DNA of 64,000 nucleotides from Saccharopolyspora hirsuta. Lineage in GTDB: Bacteria > Actinomycetota > Actinomycetes > Mycobacteriales > Pseudonocardiaceae. Position 1 is the stretch's first letter, and each line of letters begins with the position of its first letter. This document shows positions 26,704 through 35,099 of the stretch, one piece after another. Made by a program: the position numbers and the translations under genes. The stretch covers positions 186,001 through 250,000 of the forward strand of contig NZ_VWPH01000001.1 of the NCBI RefSeq assembly GCF_008630535.1, given 5' to 3'. The notes below the pieces were generated by a model that saw only the letters and a program-made list of their open reading frames with translations, made no database searches and was not told where the DNA came from.

Positions 26704-26898
26704 GGTGCACGGGGTGGACACCTCCTTCCACGGAGTGCCGTTCCCGCTGCTCGAACTGCTCCCGACGGTCCCCCCGCGGGCTGCGGGGTTCGTTCCGCCC
26801 GGACCACGCCGCCGCGGTTCGGTGACGAACTTCCCTGGTCGGGGCGGGCCCGCTGGGGGATGGTCGCGGCAGTGCAGTCCAGGGCGAAGGGGATGCCG

Positions 26899-27837
26899 AT
26901 GAGCACCGTCACGGGTGAGACCGGGAGCGGCTGCGGTGCGGGCGAGTGGTCGGCGGCGGAATCGGTGGTCATCAGCCGCGCGGTCCGCAACGCGCCGTCG
27001 GTGCACAACACGCGGCCGTGGTCGCTCGCGCTGCACGGGCGGACCGCGGAGCTGCGGGAACGCCCGACCGTGCTGGTGCAGCACGATCCCGACGGCCGGG
27101 ACCGGCGCCTCTCCTGCGGTGCGGCGCTGGTGAACCTGGTGCTGGCGATCCGCGGCCTCGGCCGGACCGCGGAGGTGGCGTTCGGTTCCAGCGCTGGCCT
27201 GGTGACCGCCACGGTGACCGCGACCGGGCGGGCCGAGCCGAGCGAGGTGGAGCGTCGTCGTTCCGGGGCGGTGCTCGACCGCCGCAGTTGCAGGCAGGCG
27301 TTCGACGGCACCGGGCTCCCGGCGCGCACCCGCGACGCGCTGCTGGAGGCGGTCGAGGCTCCCGGCGTCACCGGCCGGTGGATCTCCGGTGCGGAGGAGA
27401 CCCTGGGGGTGGCGAGGCTGCTCACCTACGCGGCGCGCGCCTTCCGGGACAACGCCGAGTACCAGCGGGAGCTGTCCTCGTGGACGACGACCACGGGTGA
27501 AGGCCTGCGCCGCGAGGGGTTCGGCGAGCAGGGCCTCGCGGCGGTGGGGCTGGCCACGGGCCGCACCCGGCTGCCCGACGAGTTCGCGCTGGCGGCCCGC
27601 ATGCAGCGCGAGGCGGTGCTCGTCGTGGGGGTCCAGCCAGAAGGGCCGGTGGATCAGGTCCGCGCGGGTGCTGCGGTGGAGCAGGCGTGGCTGGAAGCGA
27701 CCAGCCGCGGTCTCGCCGCTTCCGTGATCACGCAACCCCTGCACCTGACGGAAGTCCGCTCCGGCCTCGCGGCCGGCCTCGGCCTGGTCGGGGCACCGCA
27801 GGCGCTGATGCGCTTCGGGGCGCAGGTCGGCCGGTGA
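26899..27837 (+). CDS. Acg-like nitroreductase-family flavoprotein
   Basis: About 312 residues. VVISRAVRNAPSVHNTRPWSL near the N-terminus and DRRLSCGAALVNLVLAIRGLG are signatures of the Acg/Rv2032 group, as is the C-terminal GLVGAPQALMRFGAQVG. These are nitroreductase-fold FMN proteins of the mycobacterial dormancy (DosR) regulon. They are thought to sequester flavin rather than reduce nitro compounds. ATG 26899 follows AAGGGG at good spacing; an ATG two codons earlier is possible. It sits among stress-protein genes and relics. Confidence 0.82.
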   Translation: MSTVTGETGSGCGAGEWSAAESVVISRAVRNAPSVHNTRPWSLALHGRTAELRERPTVLVQHDPDGRDRRLSCGAALVNLVLAIRGLGRTAEVAFGSSAGLVTATVTATGRAEPSEVERRRSGAVLDRRSCRQAFDGTGLPARTRDALLEAVEAPGVTGRWISGAEETLGVARLLTYAARAFRDNAEYQRELSSWTTTTGEGLRREGFGEQGLAAVGLATGRTRLPDEFALAARMQREAVLVVGVQPEGPVDQVRAGAAVEQAWLEATSRGLAASVITQPLHLTEVRSGLAAGLGLVGAPQALMRFGAQVGR

Positions 27838-27906
27838 GCACCACGCCGGTGGTCGCCGATCACGAACGCGGGGAGGCACTCTGCTGTACGTGATGATCGG
27901 ACGGTG

Positions 27907-28905
27907 CTACCGCTGTTCGGCGACTCCGTCGATGATCACGTCGGCGGGGTCCCGGCGCGGGGCGGCCGCAGCGGTGGTCCCGTGGCCGATCCGCAGCAGT
28001 GCTTGCGGTGCCGCGTGCCCGCCCAGCAGGTCCATGGCCTCCCTGCGGGTTTCCGGGACCTCGAGGACCTGGGAGATCATCGAGGCCGCCAAGCCCTGCG
28101 CGGTCGCCGTCAGCCACAGCCGCTGCAAGGCCTGACCGGCCTGCAGCTCGGCTTCCGGATCGCTGGTCCGGGTGCACAGCAGCACCAGCAGCGGGTGGGA
28201 CTCGAACTTCGTCCCGGGAGCGCGTTCGGTCCGGCCCGCGGTGAAATCGCGGTGGACCCACTGATCGGCCGGGTCGGGTTTGGGCCCGGCCGCGGACAAC
28301 GGCACCCCTTCGGCGCTGTCCTCGCCGCGGCCGACCCACGCCGCCAGCTCGGCCCGGAAGCGGGCGTCGGCGACCTGGACGCGGTTCGCCCGGTGCACCA
28401 GTCCTTCGAGGACGCCCAGCTGTCCGGGCGGCACCACGTGCAACCAGGTGTTCTCCTCCTGCGCGGCGCGGACGAGCAGGTGCCGGTCCGCGCTGGAGAC
28501 CGGGACGTCCCGGAAGGGTTGCCGGTGGCTGTGCCGCGCGGGGATCGCCGCGTGGAGCCGGATCTCGTCCGGGCGCGGCTGGCCCTGCCCGCCGCTGCGG
28601 ATCTCGGCCAGCGCGGTGGTGGCCCCCAGGTGCGGCAGCAGGGTCACCAGCGGGTGGATCCCCTCGTGCGCCAGGGCGAGGCGGAGGTTGAGCAGCGCCG
28701 CCCCGCACGCCAGCCGGAGCTCCCGGTCCTCCGGGTCGGCGGCAGGCAGCCGCCGCCCCGGGTCCGCGTGCAGCTCGATCAGGTGCGGCGTGATCCGGAA
28801 GCGCCAGGGCTGGCTGTTGTGCAGCGACGGGGCCATCCCGGCGAGCCGGACGACCTGCCGGACCTGGCTCGCCGTCAGCCCGAAAGCGGTGGGGAACGTG
28901 CTCAT
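27907..28905 (-). CDS. second Acg-like nitroreductase-family flavoprotein
   Basis: A 332-residue protein with the same architecture as its neighbour: VVRLAGMAPSLHNSQPWRFR, then RELRLACGAALLNLRLALAHEG, and C-terminal GGHAAPQALLRIGHG. It probably arose by duplication of the Acg type. ATG 28903-28905 has a GGGAGG ribosome binding site. A DosR-like box is visible about 60 bp upstream. The role suggested by the family is flavin storage or redox protection in non-replicating cells. Confidence 0.85.
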   Translation of the reverse strand: MSTFPTAFGLTASQVRQVVRLAGMAPSLHNSQPWRFRITPHLIELHADPGRRLPAADPEDRELRLACGAALLNLRLALAHEGIHPLVTLLPHLGATTALAEIRSGGQGQPRPDEIRLHAAIPARHSHRQPFRDVPVSSADRHLLVRAAQEENTWLHVVPPGQLGVLEGLVHRANRVQVADARFRAELAAWVGRGEDSAEGVPLSAAGPKPDPADQWVHRDFTAGRTERAPGTKFESHPLLVLLCTRTSDPEAELQAGQALQRLWLTATAQGLAASMISQVLEVPETRREAMDLLGGHAAPQALLRIGHGTTAAAAPRRDPADVIIDGVAEQR

Positions 28906-28963
28906 CCGAACCTCCCGGTCCGCGGGTTCGATGCCACCATGCCCGCCGCGCACCCGGACGGGC

Positions 28964-28980
28964 GAGGGCCGAACGACCTC
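28964..28980 (-). promoter_or_regulatory. putative DosR/DevR-like box upstream of the nitroreductase
   Basis: The minus strand reads GAGGTCGTTCGGCCCTC, similar to the GGGACTTTCGGCCC-type sites bound by DosR in mycobacteria. It shares GGnCGTTnGGCC with the site at 31028-31043. It lies 59 bp before the gene start. Confidence 0.4.
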
Positions 28981-29071
28981 GACGCCAGGTGCCGCGCAGG
29001 CGACGAACTGCTCTGACCCCGCTGCGGCCGGATGCCGCAGCCTGGACGCGTCGTGAGGCGCGGCAGCCCGG

Positions 29072-29319
29072 TTGGTCGCGGTGCACGCGTGGACCGCTTT
29101 GCCGCTGGACCCGTTCACGTGGGCGGAGCACTGGGAGCTGCCGTGGAGCGAGGTGCGCGAGAAAGCCCGCGGAAGTGCTCGCCTCGTGCTGCGCTGCCCC
29201 GGGAGGCGCAGGACGCGGTGGTGGGCAGGCATGGCCGGGGTTTCGTGCACCGCGGCTTGCTCGGTTCGGTGAGCCACGCGATCGTCAACCTGGCCCTGTT
29301 CCCTCTCCGTGCCGGGTGA
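29072..29319 (+). pseudogene. second universal stress protein remnant, frameshifted
   Basis: The first frame gives VAVHAWTALPLDPFTWAEHW and SEVREKARG, the middle of a USP domain. A different frame gives VVGRHGRGFVHRGLLGSVSHAIVNLALFPL, the C-terminal nucleotide-binding loop of the same fold. No single frame covers both, so it is a relic. It is convergent with the intact USP gene next door. Confidence 0.6.
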
Positions 29320-30130
29320 GTTGCGCGTTGCGGATGACGGCCACCGGGCACTGCGCGTGGTTCAGGACGCCCGCCGCCACCGAGCCGAGGAACAGTCCGT
29401 CGAATCCGCCGCCTCCCCGGTGGCCGACGACGAGCAGGCGGGCGTCGCGGGCGGCATCGGTCAGGGCGGCCACCGGGTGGCCGCGCTGGGCGACCTCGTG
29501 GACCACGACGTCCGGGTGCGCCTGGCGCAGGTCTGCGGTCTCCCTGCTCAGGATTCGGCGAACCGTGTCGTCCACCTCGTCGCGGAAGTTCGGGGACAGC
29601 GGGGTGTAGAGCAGGTTCTCCTCGTGCCACGCCTGGAGCACCACCAGGTCCGCGCCGAGCTGGGCCGCGGCGGAGAACGCGAACTCCAGCGCGCTGCGGG
29701 CGCACGGCGAACCGTCGACCCCGACCACCACCGGCCCGGCGTCGGTCGGGGCGCCCCGGCGCACGACGACCACCGGGCAGGACGCGCGCGAGGCGACGCC
29801 GAGGCTCACCCCGCCCAGCAGCGCCCTGGTGAACCCGCCCAGCCCGCGAGCGCCCACGACCAGCAGGTCCGCTGCCGAGCTGCGGTCCACCAACACCTCG
29901 ACGGGGCGGCCGGTCAGGACTTCGGCGGTCACCTCCAGGCCCGGGTGGTCGGTGCGGCATTTCGCCGCCGTCCGGCCCACCGCGTCCTCGGCGTGCTCCG
30001 CGCGCGCCGGGTCGTCGTTGGCGAGGACGACGTGCAGCGGGACGTGCCGGCGATCTGCTTCCGCCGCAGCCCATTCGGCGGCCTGCGCGGAGCTGTCCGA
30101 ACCGTCGACACCCACCACGACAGCAGGCAT
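29285..30130 (-). CDS. tandem-domain universal stress protein
   Basis: 281 residues with two USP domains. Domain 1 starts VVVGVDGSDSSAQAAEWAA and carries VVGARGLGGFTRALLGGVS. Domain 2 starts VVVGVDGSPCARSALEFAF and carries VVGHRGGGGFDGLFLGSVA. Both have the G-2x-G-9x-G(S/T) ATP-binding pattern, as in mycobacterial Rv2623. ATG 30128-30130 lies 10 bp after the previous stop with GAGGAG upstream, so it is co-transcribed with the other USP. A role in growth arrest under low oxygen or energy is suggested by the family and neighbours. Confidence 0.9.
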   Translation of the reverse strand: MPAVVVGVDGSDSSAQAAEWAAAEADRRHVPLHVVLANDDPARAEHAEDAVGRTAAKCRTDHPGLEVTAEVLTGRPVEVLVDRSSAADLLVVGARGLGGFTRALLGGVSLGVASRASCPVVVVRRGAPTDAGPVVVGVDGSPCARSALEFAFSAAAQLGADLVVLQAWHEENLLYTPLSPNFRDEVDDTVRRILSRETADLRQAHPDVVVHEVAQRGHPVAALTDAARDARLLVVGHRGGGGFDGLFLGSVAAGVLNHAQCPVAVIRNAQLTRHGEGTGPG

Positions 30131-30140
30131 GGTGAACTCC

Positions 30141-30965
30141 TCAGCCTCTCGCGTCCCGCACCACGGCCACCGGGCACTGCGCGTGGTGCAGCACCCCCAC
30201 CGCCACCGATCCCAGCAGGAGGCCGGTGAAACCGCCGCGACCGCGGTGCCCGACGACCAGCAGCCGCGCTCCCTCCGCGGCGGCGGCGAGTTCGGAGACG
30301 GGGTGCCCGCGCTGCGCGATCCGGTGGACCGGCACGTCCGGGTAGGACTCGGTGCAGCCCGCCAACTGCTCGGACAAGCCGCGCAGCGCCTCGTCGCGCA
30401 TCGCGGCCAGCTCGTGGTCCAGGGGCGGTACGACGGGGGCGAGCTCCAAGTCCTGCCACGCCTGCACGGCCACGAGCTCGCACCCGTACCGGGCCGCGGC
30501 GTCGAACGCGTACTGCAGCGCGGCCCGGCTGTGCGGGGAGTTGTCGACGCCGACCACCACCGGGCCGCTGCCCCGGTTCTCCCGCGCGACCACGACCGGG
30601 CACCGCGCGTGCGCGGCGACCTTGGCGCTGACCGATCCGAGCAGCGTCGCGGCCAGCGCGCCGCGCCCGCGCGAGCCGACCGCGACCAGCTCCGCGCCGT
30701 CGGAGAACTGGACCAGCACGTCGGTGGGGTCGCCGTGCACGACCTCCGACGCCGCCAGCACGCCCGACCGGCGGGCGGCGAACCGGTCCGCGACCGGGCC
30801 GACGGTCTCCCAGGCCTCGTCGTCGGCCAGCGGATCGCGCGTCACCATCACGAACTGCAGCTGCTCGGCGCGCCTGAGCACGGCCTCGTCGGCAGCCCAC
30901 TCGGCCGCCGCCAGCGACGCCGGGGAACCGTCCACCCCGACGACCACTCGTCCACCTGGATGCAT
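30141..30965 (-). CDS. tandem-domain universal stress protein
   Basis: 274 residues with two USP domains: GRVVVGVDGSPASLAAAEWAA with VAVGSRGRGALAATLLGSV, then VVVGVDNSPHSRAALQYAFDAA with VVGHRGRGGFTGLLLGSVA. Both ATP loops look intact. It starts at ATG 30963-30965. The 82 bp before it, between it and the GH65 gene, contain a DosR-like box, so it could be induced separately from the upstream genes. Confidence 0.9.
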   Translation of the reverse strand: MHPGGRVVVGVDGSPASLAAAEWAADEAVLRRAEQLQFVMVTRDPLADDEAWETVGPVADRFAARRSGVLAASEVVHGDPTDVLVQFSDGAELVAVGSRGRGALAATLLGSVSAKVAAHARCPVVVARENRGSGPVVVGVDNSPHSRAALQYAFDAAARYGCELVAVQAWQDLELAPVVPPLDHELAAMRDEALRGLSEQLAGCTESYPDVPVHRIAQRGHPVSELAAAAEGARLLVVGHRGRGGFTGLLLGSVAVGVLHHAQCPVAVVRDARG

Positions 30966-31027
30966 ACCGCCCCCCGCCTCGGACGTGCTGGGCGCTACCT
31001 GGGGTACCCGGACCGGCGGCCGCACAC

Positions 31028-31043
31028 GGGGACGTTGGGCCTC
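31028..31043 (+). promoter_or_regulatory. putative DosR/DevR-like box upstream of the USP pair
   Basis: GGGGACGTTGGGCCTC matches the left half GGGAC and the 6-2-6 layout of the mycobacterial DosR site. It shares GGnCGTTnGGCC with the site at 28964-28980. It lies 63-78 bp upstream of the USP start. Confidence 0.42.
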
Positions 31044-31047
31044 GAAC

Positions 31048-33471
31048 TCACGGCGGTTCCCCCTGCCACGGTCGTTGTTCGAGGGAGAACCTCGCGGTCT
31101 CGCCGGGGCCGAGCCGCACGGCCGTCGAACCGCAGGCGCAGGTGATGGGCGGCCGGGCGGGGCCGGGCGCGGTGCGCACGGTCGCGGTGCGGCCGGTGAC
31201 GGTGACGGTGAGCGGTTGCCCCCGGTAGCGGAGGGTCAGCTCCAGCTCGCCGAGCTCGGTCGGCCACAGCGGGTCGAGGTGCAGCGCGCCGTCGCGGGCC
31301 TCCACGCCCGCGAAGCAGCGCTGCAGCAGGTCGACGCTGCCTGCCATCGCCGCGAGGTGGATGCCTTCGCTGGTGGTGCCGCGCTGGGTGTCGTGGACGT
31401 CGGCGGCGAGCACGTGGTCGAAGAACTCCAGCGCCCGGTGGCGGCGGCTGCGGGCGAGCACCCAGGCGTGCACCACCGCGCTGAGGGTCGAGCCGTGGCT
31501 GGTGCGCTGGAGGTAGTACCGGATGTTGTGCGGGATGGTGCCGGACGGCAGCGGATATCCGAGACCGTCGAGGAGTTCGGCCAGCTCGTCGGCCGGGAGC
31601 AGGTAGAACAGCATCAGCACGTCGGCCTGCTTGGACGCCCGGTAGCGGTTCGGGTCGTCGCCCTCGGCCTCGAGGATGCGGTCCAGCCGCTGGATGTCGC
31701 CGTAGCGGCGCCGGTAGCCGTCCCAGTCGAGTTCGTCGAGCTGGTCGTAGCCCTCGAACTGGCTGATGATGCCGTCGCCGTGGAAGGGCACGAACATCCG
31801 TTGCGCGATCCGCCGCCACCGGTCGATCTCGGCGTCGCGCAGGCCGAGCTGCTCGACGAGCTCGTGGCGCCGGGCCGCGGGCAGCTCGCGCAGGACCTGC
31901 GCGGCGGTGCGGCACAGCCAGGCCGTCATGACGTTGGTGTAGGCGTTGTTGTCGATGCCGGGGTCCTCCCGCCCCGGGTAGGCGGTGTGGTACTCGTCCG
32001 GGCCGACCACGCCGCGGATGACGTAGCGGTCCCGGCTGCGGTCGTAGTCGCACAGCGCGGCGAAGAACCGGGTGATCTCCAGCAGCAGCTCCGCGCCGAA
32101 CTCGTCGCGGAACTCGTCGTCGCCGGTGGCCCGGTGGTAGTGCTGGACGTTGTGCGCGATGGCGATGCCGACGTGGCGCTGCAGGTGCGTGCGGTCGGGC
32201 AGCCAGCGCCCGGAACGCGGGTTGAGGTGCAGCTGCTGGCTCTCCTCCCGGCCGTTGCTGCCGCTCTGCCACGGGAACATCGCGCCGGGCAGCCCGGCTT
32301 CCGCGGCCGCGCGGCGCGCCCGGTCGAGGCGGCGGTACCGGTGCAGCAGCAGCGATCGGGCCAGCTGCGGGCGGCGCAGGGTGAGGGTGGGCAGCACGAA
32401 CACCTCGTCCCAGAACACGTGCCCGCGGTAGGCCTCGCCGTGCAGCCCGCGGGCGGGCACCCCGACGTCGAGATCGCTGCTGCTGGGCGAGATCACCTGC
32501 AGCAGGTGGAAGAGGTGCAGCCGCACCGCGCGCTGCGCCCCCTCGCTCATCGACAGTCCGCAGTGGAACTCGCGGTGCAGCCGGGCCCACGCCAGCACGT
32601 GCGACCGGAGCAGCTCGTCGAACCCGGGCGCGCAGCGCGCCCCGTCGACGGCTTCGGCGACCGGTTCGGTCGAGGCGGGGTCCCGCGAGGTGTGCACCGA
32701 GGCGATCTTCTCGATCCGGACCTCGGCCCGCTGCTCCGCCCGGACGGCGATGTCGTGGGTGATCAGGTCGTCCTGCTGGACCAGCGTGCGCGCGGAGTCG
32801 ACCGGCTCGCCGCGCGCGAACACCCGTGCGCGCGCGGCTTCGGCGATGCGGATGCGGGACTGCGACGTCCGCGCGTGCAGCACCACGGTGTCCGGCGCGG
32901 ACTCGAACGCGCGGTGGCCGGTGAGGTGCTGGCCGTCGAGGTCGCGGTAGCGGGCGACGCCGCTGTTGGTCACGCGCCCGTCGATGCCGCAGCGGAACGT
33001 GATCCGCCCGGACCAGTCCTCGGCGACCAGCGCGGTGTCCAGCCCGGCGAGGTGCGGTGCGGACATGTGCACGAACCTGCGCTGCACGACTCGGGTGGTG
33101 CGCCCCCGGTCGTCCCGGAAGCGCAGGCGGCGCACCAGGATTCCGCGTTCGAGGTCGAGCTCCTGGTCGTGGTCGAGCACCTCGACCCGGCGGAGGTCGA
33201 ACCACGGGCCGTCGTCCACCCGGAAGGTCAGCAGCAGCCAGTTCGGCGCGTTGACCAGCGACTCGTCCTCCACCGCCCGCCCCGCTACCTGCGTGGTCAG
33301 CCGGTTGTAGCAGCCCGCGAGGTAGGTCCCGGGGTAGTGCACGTCGTCCGCCGCGGACTCCGGGGCCGCGCCGCGGGTGGCGAAGTAGCCGTTGCCCAGC
33401 GTGCACAGGGCTTCGCGGCGTCCCTCGTCGGCCGGGTCGAAGCCCCGGAAGCCGAACTGCCAGGCGCTCAC
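31048..33471 (-). CDS. GH65-family glycoside phosphorylase (trehalose/kojibiose/maltose phosphorylase type)
   Basis: An 807-residue enzyme with the GH65 layout: N-terminal beta-sandwich (LCTLGNGYFATRGAAPE), a central (alpha/alpha)6 barrel with GHVFWDEVFVLPTL, and the catalytic general acid Glu in VVGPDEYHTAYPG. Phosphate-binding residues are in KQADVLMLFY and HGSTLSAVVHA. It phosphorolyses an alpha-linked disaccharide to beta-glucose-1-phosphate and glucose. The start GTG overlaps the stop of the double-HAD gene (GTGA). Those HAD domains include a beta-phosphoglucomutase type, which would take the product on. Together the two match the three-domain mycobacterial Rv2006. Confidence 0.9.
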   Translation of the reverse strand: MSAWQFGFRGFDPADEGRREALCTLGNGYFATRGAAPESAADDVHYPGTYLAGCYNRLTTQVAGRAVEDESLVNAPNWLLLTFRVDDGPWFDLRRVEVLDHDQELDLERGILVRRLRFRDDRGRTTRVVQRRFVHMSAPHLAGLDTALVAEDWSGRITFRCGIDGRVTNSGVARYRDLDGQHLTGHRAFESAPDTVVLHARTSQSRIRIAEAARARVFARGEPVDSARTLVQQDDLITHDIAVRAEQRAEVRIEKIASVHTSRDPASTEPVAEAVDGARCAPGFDELLRSHVLAWARLHREFHCGLSMSEGAQRAVRLHLFHLLQVISPSSSDLDVGVPARGLHGEAYRGHVFWDEVFVLPTLTLRRPQLARSLLLHRYRRLDRARRAAAEAGLPGAMFPWQSGSNGREESQQLHLNPRSGRWLPDRTHLQRHVGIAIAHNVQHYHRATGDDEFRDEFGAELLLEITRFFAALCDYDRSRDRYVIRGVVGPDEYHTAYPGREDPGIDNNAYTNVMTAWLCRTAAQVLRELPAARRHELVEQLGLRDAEIDRWRRIAQRMFVPFHGDGIISQFEGYDQLDELDWDGYRRRYGDIQRLDRILEAEGDDPNRYRASKQADVLMLFYLLPADELAELLDGLGYPLPSGTIPHNIRYYLQRTSHGSTLSAVVHAWVLARSRRHRALEFFDHVLAADVHDTQRGTTSEGIHLAAMAGSVDLLQRCFAGVEARDGALHLDPLWPTELGELELTLRYRGQPLTVTVTGRTATVRTAPGPARPPITCACGSTAVRLGPGETARFSLEQRPWQGEPP

Positions 33472-35033
33472 CGCTGCTCCCCGGTGGCTGCGATGCGGGA
33501 GAGCAGGTCGAGCAGCGGGCGCGTCCCGTCGACGCTGCAGCGCGCCCAGGTCAGGCGGTCGCCGTGCTCGGCGCTGAGGACGACGATGCCGAACCCGTCG
33601 TCGTGGATCTCGCGGAGCGCGTCCTCGTCGGTGTGGTCGTCACCGGCGAAGACGGGCACGTGCTCGGCGCCGGTCAGGCCCGCGCGTTCGAGCAGCCACC
33701 GCACCGCGCGGCCCTTGTGCCAGTCGATGTCGGGCAGCAGCTCGACCACCTTGCGGCCGGGCGCGACCCGCAGGCCGGGAAGCTCCGATCCGACCCGCCG
33801 CACCGCGGAGACCACCCGGTCCACCTCCTCGGGCCGGACGTTGCGGTAGTGCGCGGCGAGCGCGAAGCGCTTGCGGTCGACCAGCGCCCCGGCCACCGGT
33901 TCCAGCTCGGCGGTGAGGCGCTGCTCGGCCGCGTCGAGGTCGGGCAGCGCGGCCTCACCCGCCTCCTGCGCGATCGACCCGTCACCGGGCCCGGCCAGCT
34001 CGAACCCGTGGCTGCCCGCGCACCACACGCCGTCGACCCGCACCCGGCTGCGCACGTCGCTCAGGTCGCGACCGCTGATGACCGCGACCGGGCAGCGCCG
34101 GACGAGGTCCTGCAGCGCCGAGCGGGTCCGCACCGGCAGCGCGACCTTCGCCGGGTCCTTCCGGATCGGTGCGAGGGTGCCGTCGAAGTCCAGCAGCAGC
34201 ACCGGACGACGGCCGCGCACCCGGTCGGCGAGGTCGGCCCAGCGCTCGATCCCGTCGGGGACCTCGGAAAGCCGCCGCTGCCCGGGACTTGCGAGGACCA
34301 CTTCGTCCAAACTGGACACCACCGCGTCCGCGCCGGAGGCCAGCAGCCGGTCGGGCGGGCCCGCGCGGGCGACGCCCAGGACGAGCGCGAAGCCACCGGC
34401 GCGGGCGGCGGCCGCACCCGCCTCGGCGTCCTCCACCACCACCGAGTGCGACGGCGGCACGCCCAGCCGCCGGGCGGCTTCGCGGAAGACGGCGGGGTCG
34501 GGCTTGCCGGGCAGGTGCAGCTGGTCCGCGACCACGCCATCGACGCGGACGCCGAACAGGTGCGCGATCCCGGCTCGTTCGAGCACGCGGCCGCAGTTGC
34601 GGCTCGCGGAGATCGCGGCGGTCCCGACGCCGTGGCGGCGCAGCGACTCGACGAGCGCGACGGCGTCGGGGAACACCTCGACGCCGTGCTGGTCGAGAGC
34701 GGCCAGGAAGTACCCGTCCTTGAGCCCGCCCAGGCCGTGGGCGGTCTCCCGCCCGGCCTCGTCCTCGACGTCGCCGCGGGGCAACCGGATTCCTCGGGAG
34801 CGCAGGAAGTCCAGCACGCCGTCGATCCGCGACTTGCCGTCGACGTGGTGGTGGTAGTCGTCGTCGGTGAACGGCCGGTGGTCCTCCGCCGGGCTCGGCG
34901 GTCGCCCGGCCAGGTACGGGTCGAACAGGCGCCGCCAGGCCGCGGCGTGCAGGCGCGCGGTGTCGGTCAGCACCCCGTCCACGTCGAACAGGACCGCGCG
35001 GTGGCGGATCGGATCGATGCTGGTTGCGACCAT
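33468..35033 (-). CDS. bifunctional HAD protein: beta-phosphoglucomutase-like plus trehalose-6-phosphatase-like domains
   Basis: 521 residues. The N-terminal half is a beta-PGM-type HAD: VLFDVDGVLTDTARLHAAAW near residue 15, then AISASRNCGRVLERAG and VVVEDAEAGAAAARAGG. The C-terminal half (from about 265) is an OtsB-type phosphatase: LLLDFDGTLAPIRKDP, VAVISGRDLSDVR, and FAGDDHTDEDAL. Both domains keep the DxD nucleophile. Likely products are glucose-6-phosphate from beta-glucose-1-phosphate and free trehalose from trehalose-6-phosphate. The order of domains is the same as in mycobacterial OtsB1/Rv2006, but the GH65 part is a separate, overlapping gene here. Confidence 0.88.
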   Translation of the reverse strand: MVATSIDPIRHRAVLFDVDGVLTDTARLHAAAWRRLFDPYLAGRPPSPAEDHRPFTDDDYHHHVDGKSRIDGVLDFLRSRGIRLPRGDVEDEAGRETAHGLGGLKDGYFLAALDQHGVEVFPDAVALVESLRRHGVGTAAISASRNCGRVLERAGIAHLFGVRVDGVVADQLHLPGKPDPAVFREAARRLGVPPSHSVVVEDAEAGAAAARAGGFALVLGVARAGPPDRLLASGADAVVSSLDEVVLASPGQRRLSEVPDGIERWADLADRVRGRRPVLLLDFDGTLAPIRKDPAKVALPVRTRSALQDLVRRCPVAVISGRDLSDVRSRVRVDGVWCAGSHGFELAGPGDGSIAQEAGEAALPDLDAAEQRLTAELEPVAGALVDRKRFALAAHYRNVRPEEVDRVVSAVRRVGSELPGLRVAPGRKVVELLPDIDWHKGRAVRWLLERAGLTGAEHVPVFAGDDHTDEDALREIHDDGFGIVVLSAEHGDRLTWARCSVDGTRPLLDLLSRIAATGEQR

Positions 35034-35099
35034 GGCGGCTCCACACCCGGATGCGGCGTGCTCGCGGAGTACCCACGTCGGGGCCCGTCGCCACCCGGG

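Noticed and set aside
30352-33849. 1165-codon plus-strand frame opposite USP and GH65 genes
   Set aside because: Long only because high GC suppresses stops. It shows no motif, and the opposite strand carries complete GH65 catalytic motifs.
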